Below, one piece after another: positions 38,046-52,025 of a stretch of 64,000 nt of DNA. The first letter of the stretch is position 1; every line of letters begins with the position of its first letter. The notes under the pieces are model-generated. The model made no database searches. It was given only the letters and a program-made list of their open reading frames with translations, and was not told where the DNA came from. Location of the stretch: assembly GCA_018398805.1 (NCBI GenBank), contig JAGFBZ010002330.1, positions 1 to 64,000 on the forward strand, read 5' to 3'. The stretch comes from Hirundichthys speculiger (lineage: Eukaryota > Chordata > Actinopteri > Beloniformes > Exocoetidae). The translations under genes and the position numbers were made by a program.

Positions 38046-40079
38046 CAGGGAAAATGTATTCTTAACCAGTAGCCATTAGTGCCAAGCAAAGACCAATTAC
38101 CACCAGGCAAAGGGCAAACAGTAAGAGGACATGAATGAAGCCAGACAGGTCAAAGCAGTCATGCAAAGCAAAGGTCACTGTTGTCATAATTTCAGACAAG
38201 CTGAAGTTGTAAATAGCTCACCAGATAAATACACATATAAGAGAGGTTAAATTAAGTATGCTTTTCCCAAGTGTAATACCTTCTGTCCATTAAGGACATT
38301 TTACTGTAGAACAGCATGGTTGTCATTATCGGAATTGTTTCTCTCTAATGGTTTAGCCGAAAGTATTTGAAGTGTCCATTTTATCAAACACTAATCCTCT
38401 TTAAATCATTAGGGGCTTTTATTATTTAGACAATGTTGACATTCTCCTTGAATCCACAGCATTAGAAACACACATTTCTGCAAAAATATCCGTATCTTGC
38501 AAACTGGTACCACCAGCAGCATTGCAAACACATTTGTGTCAGGCCTTCCCCGGGGTATAATGAGATACGGGAAGTTCTGCAGAGCCTATGCACAGTATGT
38601 GCTTCATATTGCAGTCATAGCTCTTTAAAAGTTTCCTGTGTCTGGAAAAAGTGTGCTTGTAGCTTTCCTAGAACTTCCCAAATAAAGTAAAAACACGTAC
38701 TATATGACATGCGGGATGTGGGGTCAATGAGGCAGCAAATACTAGTTTTAAGCTTTGGGGTTTTTTTTTTTTTTCATATGCACATGTATCCTTGCTCTTG
38801 GCTCTGGAAAGCTACAGAGAAACGACAGTGCTTATCGCTGCTCCTTCTCTTGACTATCAAAAAAAAAATGCTAAAAAAAAACAAACAAAAACAAAACTCT
38901 CCAACCCATTCGCATGTACAGGAAAGAATTCAGTCCACTACCTGCTGTTTCACAACTTTAACCCTGTCGACAGCAACATGATGTCAATAACATGTTGCTG
39001 GGTTGTCAGGGTATTTGCTTTCTATTCATCACAGAAAAAAAGATGTAATTAAAATCAGCAATCTGTTAAGTATCAGACCTCTTGAAACATTTGCATTTAA
39101 ATCATGAAACTTTGTGTCAATTCCTGACTATAATTGTTTACTAAGATAAGCATCTGTTCTCCATTTCAGGTTAATGTGAAAAGTTAGATGCTTAGTTTGA
39201 TACACGTAGACACAACTATTCAATTATACACTTTTAACTATTAGTGGTGAAATCAGTCACATCAAGCTTATCAAATATCAAGTCGGCAATTCTATAATTT
39301 ATGTCACCATAATAAAAGTCTTTCCAAAAGGATTAGCTTACTGACATATTTGAGATTATGTAAACATATATCTGAAATCCAGATAGCAGAGGTGGATTCG
39401 GTGTGAAAAGAAAAGAAATAAAAACATTGTAAATGAGTTTGAATTATTGTTTTGATTATTTTTAAATTTCCGTTCAGTTTGCTCTGCAAACCACGTTGCG
39501 TCTTCCAGCTGAAATACTTTGGGAAGTTTTATAAGCATGGTTTCTACACATAAACATGATTTTTACATCTGGTGCACCTGGTTTGTTGTCAAAAAATAAA
39601 TCATCCAAGTAAAGGAATTAGAAAAAAAAAAAATGCAGGGAACTGCAGGGAAGAAGAACCAAATACCACAAATCTATCATCTTTACGCATCTGGTGAATT
39701 TTCATCTCTTCCTTAGTGTTAGATGTGTAACTGCAAATTTTCACACACCTCCTCCCTCTCTGAGCTTTCATGCCACATAGGGGTGATCAGCTGGAGGAAA
39801 TCAAGCCCCTCTCTAAATTTCCTCTCAACTGATTAAGATAAACTGCTTTTCAGCCATGGTTACCCCCCAACCAATCAATTAAAGTAATCAATTAAAGGCC
39901 TGCCGGCTGAGCCTTTGGTAACTGAGGGTTGAATAAACACAGGCTGCTGATACTGATGATAAAGCCGTAACAAAACCATGGGCTTGAAAAGGGCCTTGTA
40001 AAAAATGAAATTTCTGGGACGTGAGCATGTCTCAATTGTAAGATATCTAAGGGAAGCTGCACGTAGTTATTTATTTCAT

Positions 40080-40400
40080 TTCAGACCCAGCAGTGCTCTC
40101 TGTTTATCCCCTGCTGCCAGAGATTCTGCCCTAGGACTTTAAATATTGAAGAAAATCACCAGCCAGGCCTTTCCAATTGGCCAAGACTACTATTTGAAAA
40201 AAGTGCCAGTCGAATTCAAACATGGCACTGTGTTCCAGCATGTCCTCCAGCGAAAACAAATCCTCAGAGGCGGTTGAAAGAGACCCTTTGGCCAGCTTGG
40301 CCTTTCCATTCCTGGCTTCAGGTCCAAGAGGTGAGGAGGCTCTGTGTACTTCAGAGATGCTGAAATACGGTACAGGCTCCCAGGGCGCCTGAACTGAATC
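40080..40400. other. Candidate conserved non-coding element
   Basis: A mixed-composition segment with an open minus-strand frame (40131-40412) containing SEDLFSLEDMLEHSAMF. No splice sites or family match were recognised. Regulatory DNA or a chance ORF are the likeliest readings. Confidence 0.2.
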
Positions 40401-42946
40401 TCCTAGTATCAAAAAAAAAAAAAAAGAGAAAGAAAACTAAACAAAAAATATGTATATGAAGATTCCTTGAAAGACAATACTCTTTTATGTACTGTGTGAC
40501 TTTTTTATGGTGCAGGTTTAAGTTTTTCTTGCAGGTAGGCTTCATTTAGTGACTGGTGGATAAAGCTGTCTGGCTTTATGATGTAGTTATCGACTGGGGT
40601 TTCACTAGGGAGAAGAGACAGAAGAGACTCTGGGATGGGTCCTGGTTCAAGATTTGTGTGACCCTCCGTCTTTATGGGGTCTCCATTTATGTGAGTGTTT
40701 CCGCCATATCACCATCTCAGAAGCAGTTTTTTTTTTTTACAATAAGCTTCAGTGTTTTGATGACTCACAGCATGACACGGTCTGGATTCTGTAGAAGAAG
40801 TAGTTGAGACATCTGTGTTTGTCTTTTACTAAAGTGACTGTTATAAATGTTTACTTCTTAAAAAGGCAGTATGGTAGTAAAGCCTCAGTCTAATGAATCA
40901 AAACAAAACAAAACAAAAGAAAAAAAAATCCACAACTGATTAAAAAAAAAAAAAAAAAGCTAGGCACCAGCAATCTCTTTAAAGAGACTAGCTGTAAGAA
41001 TCACAAGGTGTAAAACATACTGTACATAAGCACTGTCAGCACAGAGGAAAGTGCTGCGCCTGCTCCAGCTCATTATCTAACAGCAGTATAACATAATTTA
41101 ACATTTCCTTTGTGTTCAGGGACACCATAGCAATTAGCTAACAAGTGGGTCATCCATTAACCAGGCCCACGGCCTTGGGAGAGATATAAGCCTCCAGGGC
41201 AACACTCAACAATTCTCTGTAATAGAATGGCTTCCAGAGAGAGTCCATTAGTAAACATTTAGGAAATCAGTGAGAAGGCAGGTCTCCATGGGTAATTATA
41301 TTACTGATTATTTACAACAAATACTCTACACTTTATTGTGTTTTGTTCCTTTATCTCTTTCATGATGTTTTGAACTTTGATCGCCTACCATTTGCAAATC
41401 CACATGAATGAACTGGGAGGTTATAAATTAAAGTTCGGTGCCTCTTACAGAGACATTACTGGTGCCTCTGAGCCTACCCGCTTCTTTAAGAAACTTAGAA
41501 CAGATCATTCTCACTTTTTTGAATGACATTAATGATGCAAGCATGTTGATAATCTTGAGATTGCAGTTACGTGATCGTGAATCTGACAACCGCTCTTTTG
41601 AGGCTCCCAACTCAAGCCTAAAGGACTGGTAGATACTTCCTGCTATTGATAACCCTCTTAACCGTGATTCCACTTTCTCAGCCCCAAACTGCAGCAACAA
41701 ACAAAGAATTGGCTGCTCTGTTGGACCCTGATCTCAACAGGGATGATATAGTATGGACACCCCTTTGAAATAGTTTACTTCAAAATAAATACTTAATGCA
41801 GCTTGCTTTTTCTGATGAAATAATTCATTGAACACACTAACATTTGTAATAGCTAACCAACCCCTCACAACGGTGTTAGAGTAAGACTCAAGGTTGATCA
41901 ATAGAGGCCTTAGGGGTTTTATTTTCTGTTCCTTGATCAAGGCTGTCAGATTAGTATAGGTACAGTGTAAATAGGACTGCTCCTTGAGCATAGGCGGCGG
42001 CTCTGCAGCCTAGGTTGGAGCAACGCTCCCTCATTAATATGATTAGGAAAACAGCCTTCGGGCAGTGAGGATGCAGAGCAGCCCACTCCAAAGCTCAGTG
42101 GATACCAAAAACAGTACAGCGGCACAATGGAACAGTGTCAGTGTGTTCTTCATTGGCCTCCTATTGGAAATCAACAAATCTGACAAGAATGTATAACTGG
42201 TGGATAAAAAGAAAGACACTTCTGTGACCATGAGCCAGAAAGAGATTTTATTCCTTCAAAAGCCCAATTTGTTGATGTTTACTTGTATGTAGTGAAATTT
42301 AATGACTGTAAGGAGTAAAGATTTTGACATTCTGAGAACTTGCTAATTCATATTTTACAGAGCTTATTGATCTTTTTTTTTTATGCGTTACATTGTAGGA
42401 TTATGATTTTCTTTTCCAAAATATACTCCTTTTCTTGCTCTCCATCTTCACCCCCCTCATTAACTGATCAGACTATACTCTTTCACTGGAAAAAAAAATC
42501 TTACACGTTGTGGAATCTATGTCACATCAGTGTCAGAGTGTGACAGGTGAGAATAAGGAATATATCAGCCAGTTTTTAACAGCAGAGTTGTTTGAATGCC
42601 TTTCACTAAGTTCAAGAAATCATCTTTTTTTTTTTTGTTGCTGTGCTGCATGCTTGTTTTGTTTTATTGTATTTATTTATTTATTTATTTATTATGCAAG
42701 TGGGTGAAATGTGAGTGATCATGGAATTTAATAGCAGTAATGCTTCACTTACTGTCTCATTTGGAATCGACTTGGTTTTGAAATTTACCAGACATGGTTT
42801 TTGCTTTTCTTTTTCTTTTTCTTTTTTTTTTTTTTTCTCACAGTGCTGTCATACAGTGAGTAATTATCACTGGTCTGTTTGTCATAAGCCAGGAAGGATG
42901 GTGACACTTCTACTGATCTATTCATCTTTTACTGCAGATGACACCA

Positions 42947-42986
42947 CCCCCCCCCCCCCCCCCCCACCCCCCCCACCCCCCCACCC

Positions 42987-43017
<31 letters not shown>
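42947..43017. repeat. Poly-C / (CA)n compound tract
   Basis: C runs broken by single A bases pass into a (CA)n array. Similar compounds in the same orientation occur at 45623-45662 and 46618-46670. Confidence 0.95.
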
Positions 43018-43019
<2 letters not shown>

Positions 43020-45622
43020 TCCACCCTCCACCCCTTCTGGCTTTAGAAACAGGTTGTCACCTTCGATTCAACAGACAACAATACAAGAGCTGTTCGTATG
43101 TGTTCCATATTCAGCAAAATAAGTGAGAGGAAAAAAAAAAACTCCTTTAAGTAGCAAAATCAATACTTTATGGCAGTAAATATAATAAGGACAGTGTCGT
43201 TCATGATCTTCAGTCACACTCAGTTATGACTCAAAGAAATGTTAAATAAAAAGTCAGTAAAAACATTAAATCACTTGTGTTCGATTGCAGGGACATCAAA
43301 TCCTCTTTTAAGTCAATGTGTTTATGTCAATATGAAAAAGAAATGAGTGTTGTCTTTTTCATGTTGGACATATAATGTATACAGCTGAAAGAAAAGTTAA
43401 GTTAATTTTTATTATTTTTTAAAAGAAAATGTAAATGTTGAGGGTTATAGTAGGGATAGTGAATATTCATACAAAAAAGTCCACTTTGGTTTTTGTTATC
43501 CAACAAACTCACTGTTACTTTTAACTCAGGTAACTTGTAGTCCACTTAGTTTATGTGAACAAAAGTCCACCTTTTGTGCCTTGCATTACATGACATTTGC
43601 TAAAATGAAATTACAAATCATACATACCCAGTAACTATACAAATTGTTCTTTCTCAGTCTTGAATGTCCCATTAACCTTAGTGTTGTTTAAAAAAGACAG
43701 TGGAAGATTTGAAAACCATTTATGCATAATATGCAGTGACAAAACTGTATCCCTTATATTTGGCTTAAGATACAATCAAGAACTCAGATGAGATCTGTCA
43801 ATATGCGAGTGCCGGAGTTGAAACTGTTTGTTGTGTCCGCAGTACCACTTACAGCCAGTAGATGGTACTCTACTGTGGGGCTAAACAAGACGGGCAGTGT
43901 ACACTGGATGTTAAAAGAAGGATAAGAGATTCTTCATCAACTTTCACAAGGATGTTGAATTCAAAAAATAATTTTACATTTTAAAAAAAATCCTTTATAT
44001 TTCTTAGTTTTAATTTTTACAAAAACTGCATAAAATGTGGGTGTTGAAAATAGTGCCTTCACACATTCAAGTTGAGGAAATGATTATATGAAAGCATGTG
44101 TGTTTGGCCCATGCCTGTCCACTGTGGTGTGTAAAAGACAACAGTTCCAGGCCCATGACGTGGCCCCTGCGTGGTCCTGTCTGCAAGAATGTTAGGCAGA
44201 GGTTACTTTGTTGGGTGATGGAAAAGCCAGATTGTTCCTGTCAAAATGCACTCAACAATGCAACTCCATGCTTTGTTTCCCTGTTTTCAAAGGCATTTGT
44301 TCTTTGATAAGGTACCGGAAACAGTTAGCGACATGACGGTGAAAATCTATGGAAAAGAATACACTTTCTATCAATTGTGTGTTCCTTATCCCCTGGTGGC
44401 GTTTGCTGGGTCTGGGAATAGGCAGCATTCTGGGCCCTGCTGCGGTGAGATAGCATTCACAGGCCAGAGCACAAGAACAGTCTGCATTCAGCCTGAGGAA
44501 CCAAGGGCCCGGTGCTGCAGAATTGTACACGGCGATGGACAATATACACTATCTTTGGTTTGGACACAAAGAACCAAGGAAAGATTTCATTGTAAGGTTT
44601 GGCAGGTCCTGTTTGCAGAGTCTCCCATTCTCACTTTCCCTGCCATATAGGCACCGTTCCTGTAATCACCTGCCGGTGTCTTGTAGCAGCACCTTCACTA
44701 CATCTGTGTATTATCTAACGTTTGACTAACTAATAACAGATTAATTGTTGTCCCCCTCTCTCCTCCCTTCATCATCATGTTTTGCTTCACCACCCTCCTG
44801 GCTACGTTTCACTCGTTCTGCCCCATCTCCTTTTGATAATCGGGGACAAATTGAAATCTAAATTATGGTTTTGTTATAAATGAAAAGGTTATTAGGGAAT
44901 TTCTGCTGCGTGTTTTTGATGCTCTACCAAAACGTATGAATAAACATTTGCAGCATATGCTCTCAAAAAAGCAGCAAAACAGTGATGTTGATATTGATAT
45001 AATTGATTCTTTTTAATAATTGGTATCTCTGTGTGCTGAATGTCTCCACTGATTTGTGAGTCATTCTGTGCTGGAGCTCATCAGATGATGTGAAGCCTAA
45101 ATGTTTTTATCTGAAGTTGGACCCACTGTTGCCACCCACAGAGCCACCACATTGCATTGGGTAAATTAGTATTATGATTTTAAGGGATAAATATCCGTTC
45201 CACCTAATTAATCTGCTACATCACAGGGTGGGTGATATGACACCATGAGTCCAATAGATCAAGGACCACAGATCAAAGGCAACACCACTGTTAGAATCCT
45301 ACACAGGCAAGAAGAAGGTTTCTTGTTTATTTCTGTATACAGATGGACTGGGAACTAATGACTGAAGAATACAGCAATCTACGCAAATTTGTTTATTGGT
45401 TGTTGACTGAAAGATGCAGCATCGTTGGTCCACCATTAAGCATGAATAATTAGGTAGTTTTAAAACTCAAGACTGAAATTTTTTAAGACTTGTTGAAATT
45501 CCTTGTTTGGAAAAACATCATTTATCATTAGCATAATGTATGATTTAAAGTGTGTGCTTTGAATTAAATTATGATTTGCAGATGAGACTCTTATGGTCAA
45601 ACTGAGATATGCTGAGATGTTA

Positions 45623-45662
45623 CCCCCTCCCCCCCCCTGCCCCCACACACACAGACACACAC
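45623..45662. repeat. C-rich / CA compound tract
   Basis: C runs broken by T and G pass into ACACAC, followed by a T run from about 45663. Confidence 0.9.
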
Positions 45663-46617
45663 TTTTTTTTTTTTTTTTAAATGACTCCCACTCACTACCA
45701 GAAATAAATTGATTATTTAGTCTGGCCTGTAGCTGAGTGATAGAGTGCTGCTGGCGATGAAATATGAAATTAAAAGATGAGTTGAGAGCTCTGTTAAGAT
45801 TTAACCTGCTTTTTGTTTAAAATGAATGATTTTTAGCCTTTACTGCAGATAAAAGGATCTTATTGAGGATATGCATGGTAAAATTTTTTTTTTTTCTTTT
45901 TTCCCATTATGGTCAGTGCCTTGTCTAACTGAAATAAGCCAACTATTTGAAATCAGTCATAACTAATATTGTTAAAGGTTCCTACATAGCACACAGTGAC
46001 TTGAACACACCTTGTCCAGTCTTCAGCCTGAAACAATGAAAGTGCAAGCTCGGTCCTCTCTGTGTGGTATCTTAACACACTGGCTGAGCTCTAAAATAAA
46101 GTTGCTGTTCTGCTACGTTTACCACACATTCCCTGTTTGCTGTTGGCTCTTACACATGTGGATTTTGCATATGCTCTCCTCTCCCACTTAAATCATGTGT
46201 GGCTTTTTTTTTTCTGGCATGTGTGGTGTTGATGCCATTGCAGCTTAAATTTTTCAAGCAAAGAAAAAAGCCATGTCTATGAAATAATAATGACCATTTC
46301 AGATTCAGACATTTATATTTTCTTGTCTAGCTGTGCCCCTGCCTCCTTCAGTGACCACCACAAAGTACCTGTCCTTTAGTGCACATCTCCATCCTATTTT
46401 TGTATTACATGCATTACATGCCGTTGTTCCATAGCCAATTTTTGGGGGCATTTGTTGCTTATTTTGTCACATAAATTAGAGCACTTGAGATGTCTGGCAG
46501 GGCTTTATCGGGATTTGATTTTCTGCATTCTTCAGATCCATAATGACTTGTTTATTAAATTCAACAACTGCAGACTCCAACAACACTGGGCTTTGGACTT
46601 GCTCTCATGGGACACGA

Positions 46618-46670
46618 CCCCCCCCCCCCCCCCCCGCCCTCGCACACACACCACACACACACACGCGCAC
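46618..46670. repeat. Poly-C / (CA)n compound tract
   Basis: An 18-base C run, then a short CGCCCTCG spacer, then CA repeats ending in CGCGCAC. Same layout as at 42947-43017. Confidence 0.95.
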
Positions 46671-49600
46671 TGTAGATCCTGGGTTGACTAGACTGACTGA
46701 CTAACTTGGGACTATGGTCTTGTCTTCAATAATTCATAGATTAGTATAAAATCCTTCATTAATATACTATTACAAGCCATGTCAAAACAGGAGCATGCAC
46801 CCCATAAATTCAGTATTTTCCATTAAATTGTTTTGTCTCTTTTATAACATTCTGTATAATCCTGTTCCGTGAACACATTTTATTGAGAACCTGCTAGCGA
46901 TTGTCATAACATGGACTTTTTATTGTGCCACCCAATACTTTCTCCATGATTTATTGAATGTAGCATTGTCAAAATTTCTGCTTCTGACAGATAGCATCAA
47001 TAAAAATGATGAACACATGTCTTGTGGCATAGAACCCCTTTCTAAGAGGCTTTATTTGTTTTGTCGCTGTTCCTTTGTGCAGTCACTGTCGGCTACAGTC
47101 TCAGCAGAGTGAGGATGTCACAAAGCATTAGGAAGTATGAGATTCAGGATGTTGCATTTAATCTCCTCCACTTCCCCTGTTAGCAGAGGAGCCAAGCAGC
47201 AGCAGAGGGAGTCCCAGCATCCTGTAGAACAAAGCTGGCTGACATGATGTTTGCCTGAGGGGCCAGCACTCACTCTCTCTCACAGGCATAGTCTGCAAGC
47301 ATGTAAAACAATGAGAAACCAGTCAGCTGACAGATAGACTAATCTGCAGTCACTTTGAATGACAACAGTGCATGAAAGAAGTAGCGGCGGCCCCGTACTG
47401 GGACCCAGTACAAACAGCCTCACAAGCAGACAGAAGACTCTATCATAGATATCAATCTGAGACTCTTAGATCCTGCTGCTGTTGTAGTTTATTGCATTTT
47501 TGGAGTACTGCAGAGTCATCACATCGTGGGCTTTGTCAGTTTTTAGCTACTTTTTAACAGCTTGTGAGGCTAACAGTTGCCTCTTTATATAAATGTATGG
47601 CTGTGAGGTGATTTTAAAGTGGGTAAGTAAAGCACAGTGTTAACTCTGATTACCAACAGTGTTGCTGTGGCCTGGTGTTAAATAGTAGCAGATGCCTACT
47701 TAGATATTTGGCGAGATTACCTGAGCTCTGGATCCCCTCAAATACCCCGCTTCAGTTTTCATAAATAATGATCTGCAACAAGATGACACATTTGACCCCG
47801 ACCTCTGAAATTATAGGAATTTTAATCAAGAGAGTTACTTATATTGACCAGATTTGATTCCCTGTCAATGTTGTGTGCCACTGCTTTGTATCAGTGTCAG
47901 ATCATTCCTTTCCTGTTTAGCACCAACGAGGAGATTACTGCAAAAGAAGGGACCCTGAGTGGTATAAGAAAGGTTACCATGTGCTCAGAAATTTGATCAC
48001 TTACAACAAAATATAAAGGTTTTAAAAAGAACAGGTTAAAGAATTGCTTTAACAGTTGTTCAAAAATCAACAGTACATAACAATAATAGCAATAGTTATT
48101 CTTAGGTAACTCCTACAGCACGGCCCTACGGATGTGCAGGTAGCACCACCAGTCGCCTTTGCAGGTAAAGAAACCAATTCACAAGGGTCATAAGGGTCTA
48201 CCTTTGGCTTCTCTGATCATCCTCCTCAGCATCTCTCGGGTTCATGAAGCTCCTCGGTGTAAACCACTTCTCTGGTTAATGCATGCCAGGCTGCTAGTTG
48301 CTGTGGCTGAATCCAGGGCATGTCAGGAGCCATGTCTAGGAGCCACTTGAACTGACAAGATGAGAATGAGGGGCCAGGGGCTGGCATATGGCACTGATTA
48401 GCAGTCAAGTTTACAGGGTTCTTCAACTACAGAACATAATCAGATCTACTCTCAGCATCTTGCTTACTGAACATCATGGCACGCACACTGATTTCTCCAA
48501 GATTACACCACTCCCTCTGAAAAAAGAAATTATATTCCATTATTTTAAAAAATGTTTGCTTCACAAAGAAACACCCAGATTGCACAATTTAAACTGGGTC
48601 TTACTTTGTTAAACCCGTACAAAGATGTATATTTTACGGATTTCTTGTAAACAGGCCTTTTGGAATTAATGAAAATGAAAATCAAGTTTTCAAGCTTGCC
48701 CCCCGAGGGACCTTGTCAAATGTTGATGGATTTCTGTGTGCACTGACAAGTAGAAACTAATATCAAGAAAACAAGAAATCACAAAACTATTCTACATATT
48801 AATGAGTGATTTCAAACAGTCTATGCCTGGCATGGATGTACCTCCCTGCCCACCAGGCACAGAGCACAACTCCCCTCAAACAAAACTTTCAGTGCCACAG
48901 TTGAAGCAGCAGCATCTGCCTCCTCGTGTAGGCACTTATTAGGATCAAATTAAGTAGAAATGAATGGGATGATACATGACAGGGTGCAGATGTTCAAAGC
49001 TGCGGTGTGAAAATTTGAGGGCAGAAAACAGCTTAATGAATTCTGCGTCTTACAGCAGGGGTGAGGCTTTGGGTTCACGGGTTAAAAAAAAAGGCTAATT
49101 AAATTCTGATGCAGACGCACAAGGAAATAAATGTTTGTTGCTTGTTGCTCCCCTGTTTATCCATGGCACACTTAGGGACTGTGTTATGATTTTGCAGTTA
49201 ATCGGGCAATACAAGACAGCAGCCTGCTCTTTTGTAATTTATGAATTAATACATTATCAGCCATGCTAATGTCCTTCACGAATTGCGTTACAAACCAGCG
49301 GAACTCTTCCTCAAAGCTGATAAGCTTCAGGAAATGCTAAACATGTGGCACTCAGCTGACTTTGATTCTTTGCAATACAAAACATTTGAGGCAGTTTAAA
49401 AAGTATTACATGTGAGGAAGTTAAGTGTTAGGATTCTAATCATGCAAACTTATTTTTCAGAAACAAATCCACAGATACCAAGAAAAAAAATAAAACTTGA
49501 CCATTGTTTTACGCTTCTGCAGGGCAAAGTAATCTCGACATGAACCTTAAACACAACACGGCCAATGTCTCAAAATCACCTTGTTTCACAATAACAGTTA

Positions 49601-51994
49601 TGGTGCCTGAATGGATGGATGTTGCACAGTAACGTCGAGCGACAAGCGTTGCAGACAGAGATCAGCTGAGTACCACAGCACACTCCCCTTCAAAGTGTGT
49701 CAGAAAGCTAGGATGGCTGCCAAGCCCCACTTTAGAATCAGTGTATGGTTTCCTCTCTGAGCTACTGTAGTAAGGTGGCGGAGGATGAGAGCAGGACATT
49801 CTGCTTCTTTCTATATAAACTGCTTGTTCTTAAGTAATAAAATACAACAATTCTCCTGTGACTCTACAGCGCAAAAATGAAAACACATTTATAACGAGTA
49901 CTCAACAATGGATTTCTATCAATAAACGGCCCTAAATGATACCAGTTGGAACTTGAACTGAACTGAGTAGTTTCAATGTTCAAACCTGAGCAGACAGTGA
50001 GTGAAAATAAACTTAAAAAGAATTTTAAAAAATTGGAAGAGACAGTTCTTGCTAGGGAATGTAACCACACTGTCCAGGATTCAACAACATGGCAAACAGC
50101 AATATCTTGATGAAATTAACTTCCCCGGACAAGAGCTATTTTGCTACAATCTTGCCAGACACTTTATGTCCTCATGCTTGTTTAGGTGGTGTGTATACAT
50201 GTATATATAATCTATAAATGCAAGGTTTTAAGTGCTAGTGTAAAATGACACTGTTTATCCCTGGTAAGGATGGGGACTCTATAGCTTTAGTTTGTTCCAA
50301 CACAAACTGCCAATCCTCTGTGACATTGAAGCCTGAGAAGTTTGGAGGTTCACACCTCAGACTCTTTGTTGTGCTACCTTATCTTTACCTGAGAACTTTT
50401 TGCACTGCAGAGGTAAGCTGTTGTCATCAAGGACTTCAATTGCCACAGTAGGTGTGCTTGGGTGACATCCATATTTAAGGGCATAGCATGTGTCAAGAAA
50501 CATCCACATAAATTTCTGGACCCAAGAAAAAACATTGCACTGTAACAATGTGATCATTGCTACCGACCTGAACTTCCTGGTTTTAGCATTGCTGTGTATT
50601 GATATACAGTCATGACTTTGAACCATTTCTGCTTGGCACAGAGTCAAACTGGGCTGTAGACATCACAGCCCAGTTAAACCGAGACAAAGAGCAAACTTAA
50701 AATGATGACATTACACATCTCAAATGCTGTGATTGGTTAACGAAATTTATAGTTACCTTAGCTTTAAATTATAGTTCCCCTTGACATCTATTATTTCTGG
50801 TTATTTTCCCTTTTTTAGTGTGGGTTTGTTTCTCCGCGAGATTAAATCACTGAATCTCCCTCCGCCTTCTTAACATCTCTTCAGCCTGTATATTAACCCC
50901 CAAAGCAGGGTCAAGTCTAATTTATACAGATTTACTGGCCAAATGTTTATGTGTGTTTTCTTTTTACTGACTTCATTGCAGATTATGTGTGTGTGTGTGT
51001 GTGTGCTGTGTGATAGAAGGCTGTAGATGACACACATCTTAAGTTTACAGTAAACGTGGGTCCTTGTAGAATCCTCAGATTGATTAATTATTTATTATCC
51101 TTTTGTACAATATGTTTTTCATTATAGTGTCTGACCTTTTTTCTTTTCATTTTTGCATGAAGGCAGTCTATGCATTGAGGTGAACTGGATTTTTCTACAT
51201 ATTAGAATGTCAAACAATGCCTATGACACTAACTCACAAGTACTAGAAATGTCATAGTTTTCGTAGCATCCTCACGCAGTAAGTTTGTTTGCTCACGCCA
51301 GTCTTCACTGTAAATCCGTAAAAATGAAGGTACTGGTACAGAACCATCAAGTCAAACTGGAATAACACTGAGAAATTCCATGTCACATTTTGGCACCTTA
51401 GTAACAGAAACAGTAATGGATTACGTCAGTCCTTTTTTTTTCTTTTAACCAAAAACAATAAACACGAAGGGATAGATGATTTAGTTTGATGAGCTGACGG
51501 GTCTTTTACACTGACACCTTCCTTGATTCAGAGTACAGTTCTGTATTGACCCAGGTATGATCCAAAACAAATAGCACTGTCCAGGGCCTTTCAATTGGTA
51601 GCATCCATGGGAATCATTCTTTTTTTTACAATTCCATGTAGAGTGCAGGTGAGTTATTTCTTTGGCAGTGTTTTGTGCATGACTGTATTCCTGCATATTA
51701 TAGAAAATCCTATAAAAATTTTAAGTGCAGACCCACTTCCGTGCACGGGAAACATATCATACTTTGTTCCAAAAGTTTTGACACATAGCCACACATTTTA
51801 AGTAATTTACAGTTAAGGAAAATGCTCCTCCTTGACACTTTTCTATATCAGCACATATATAGAGAACCTAAGCAGGTGAGAGGTCTTCAAAACTGGGAAT
51901 CTTATGAACGGTGACAAGGAGATGGTAGAAAGAAAATAGAGATAGGAGCATGTGTATGCTGCCATATTCAGTAAAGACAGACAGACACACGCGT

Positions 51995-51996
<2 letters not shown>

Positions 51997-52025
<29 letters not shown>
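51997..52025. repeat. (CA)n microsatellite
   Basis: An uninterrupted CA run of about 29 bases, preceded by ACGCGTGT and a GACAGACAGACA tract. Confidence 0.95.

Noticed and set aside
42715..43122. 135-codon frame with Pro and Thr-His repeats
   Set aside because: Created by translating the poly-T, poly-C and CA microsatellites.
44246..44650. 134-codon plus-strand frame (FDKVPETVSDMTVKIYGKEY...)
   Set aside because: Looks protein-like for about 40 residues but has no acceptor or donor at its edges and no recognised homologue; kept only as a mixed-composition island.
50245..50650. Possible LINE endonuclease fragment (AVVIKDFNCHS)
   Set aside because: Only a few residues resemble the motif, frames break immediately after, and no other LINE motif is near.
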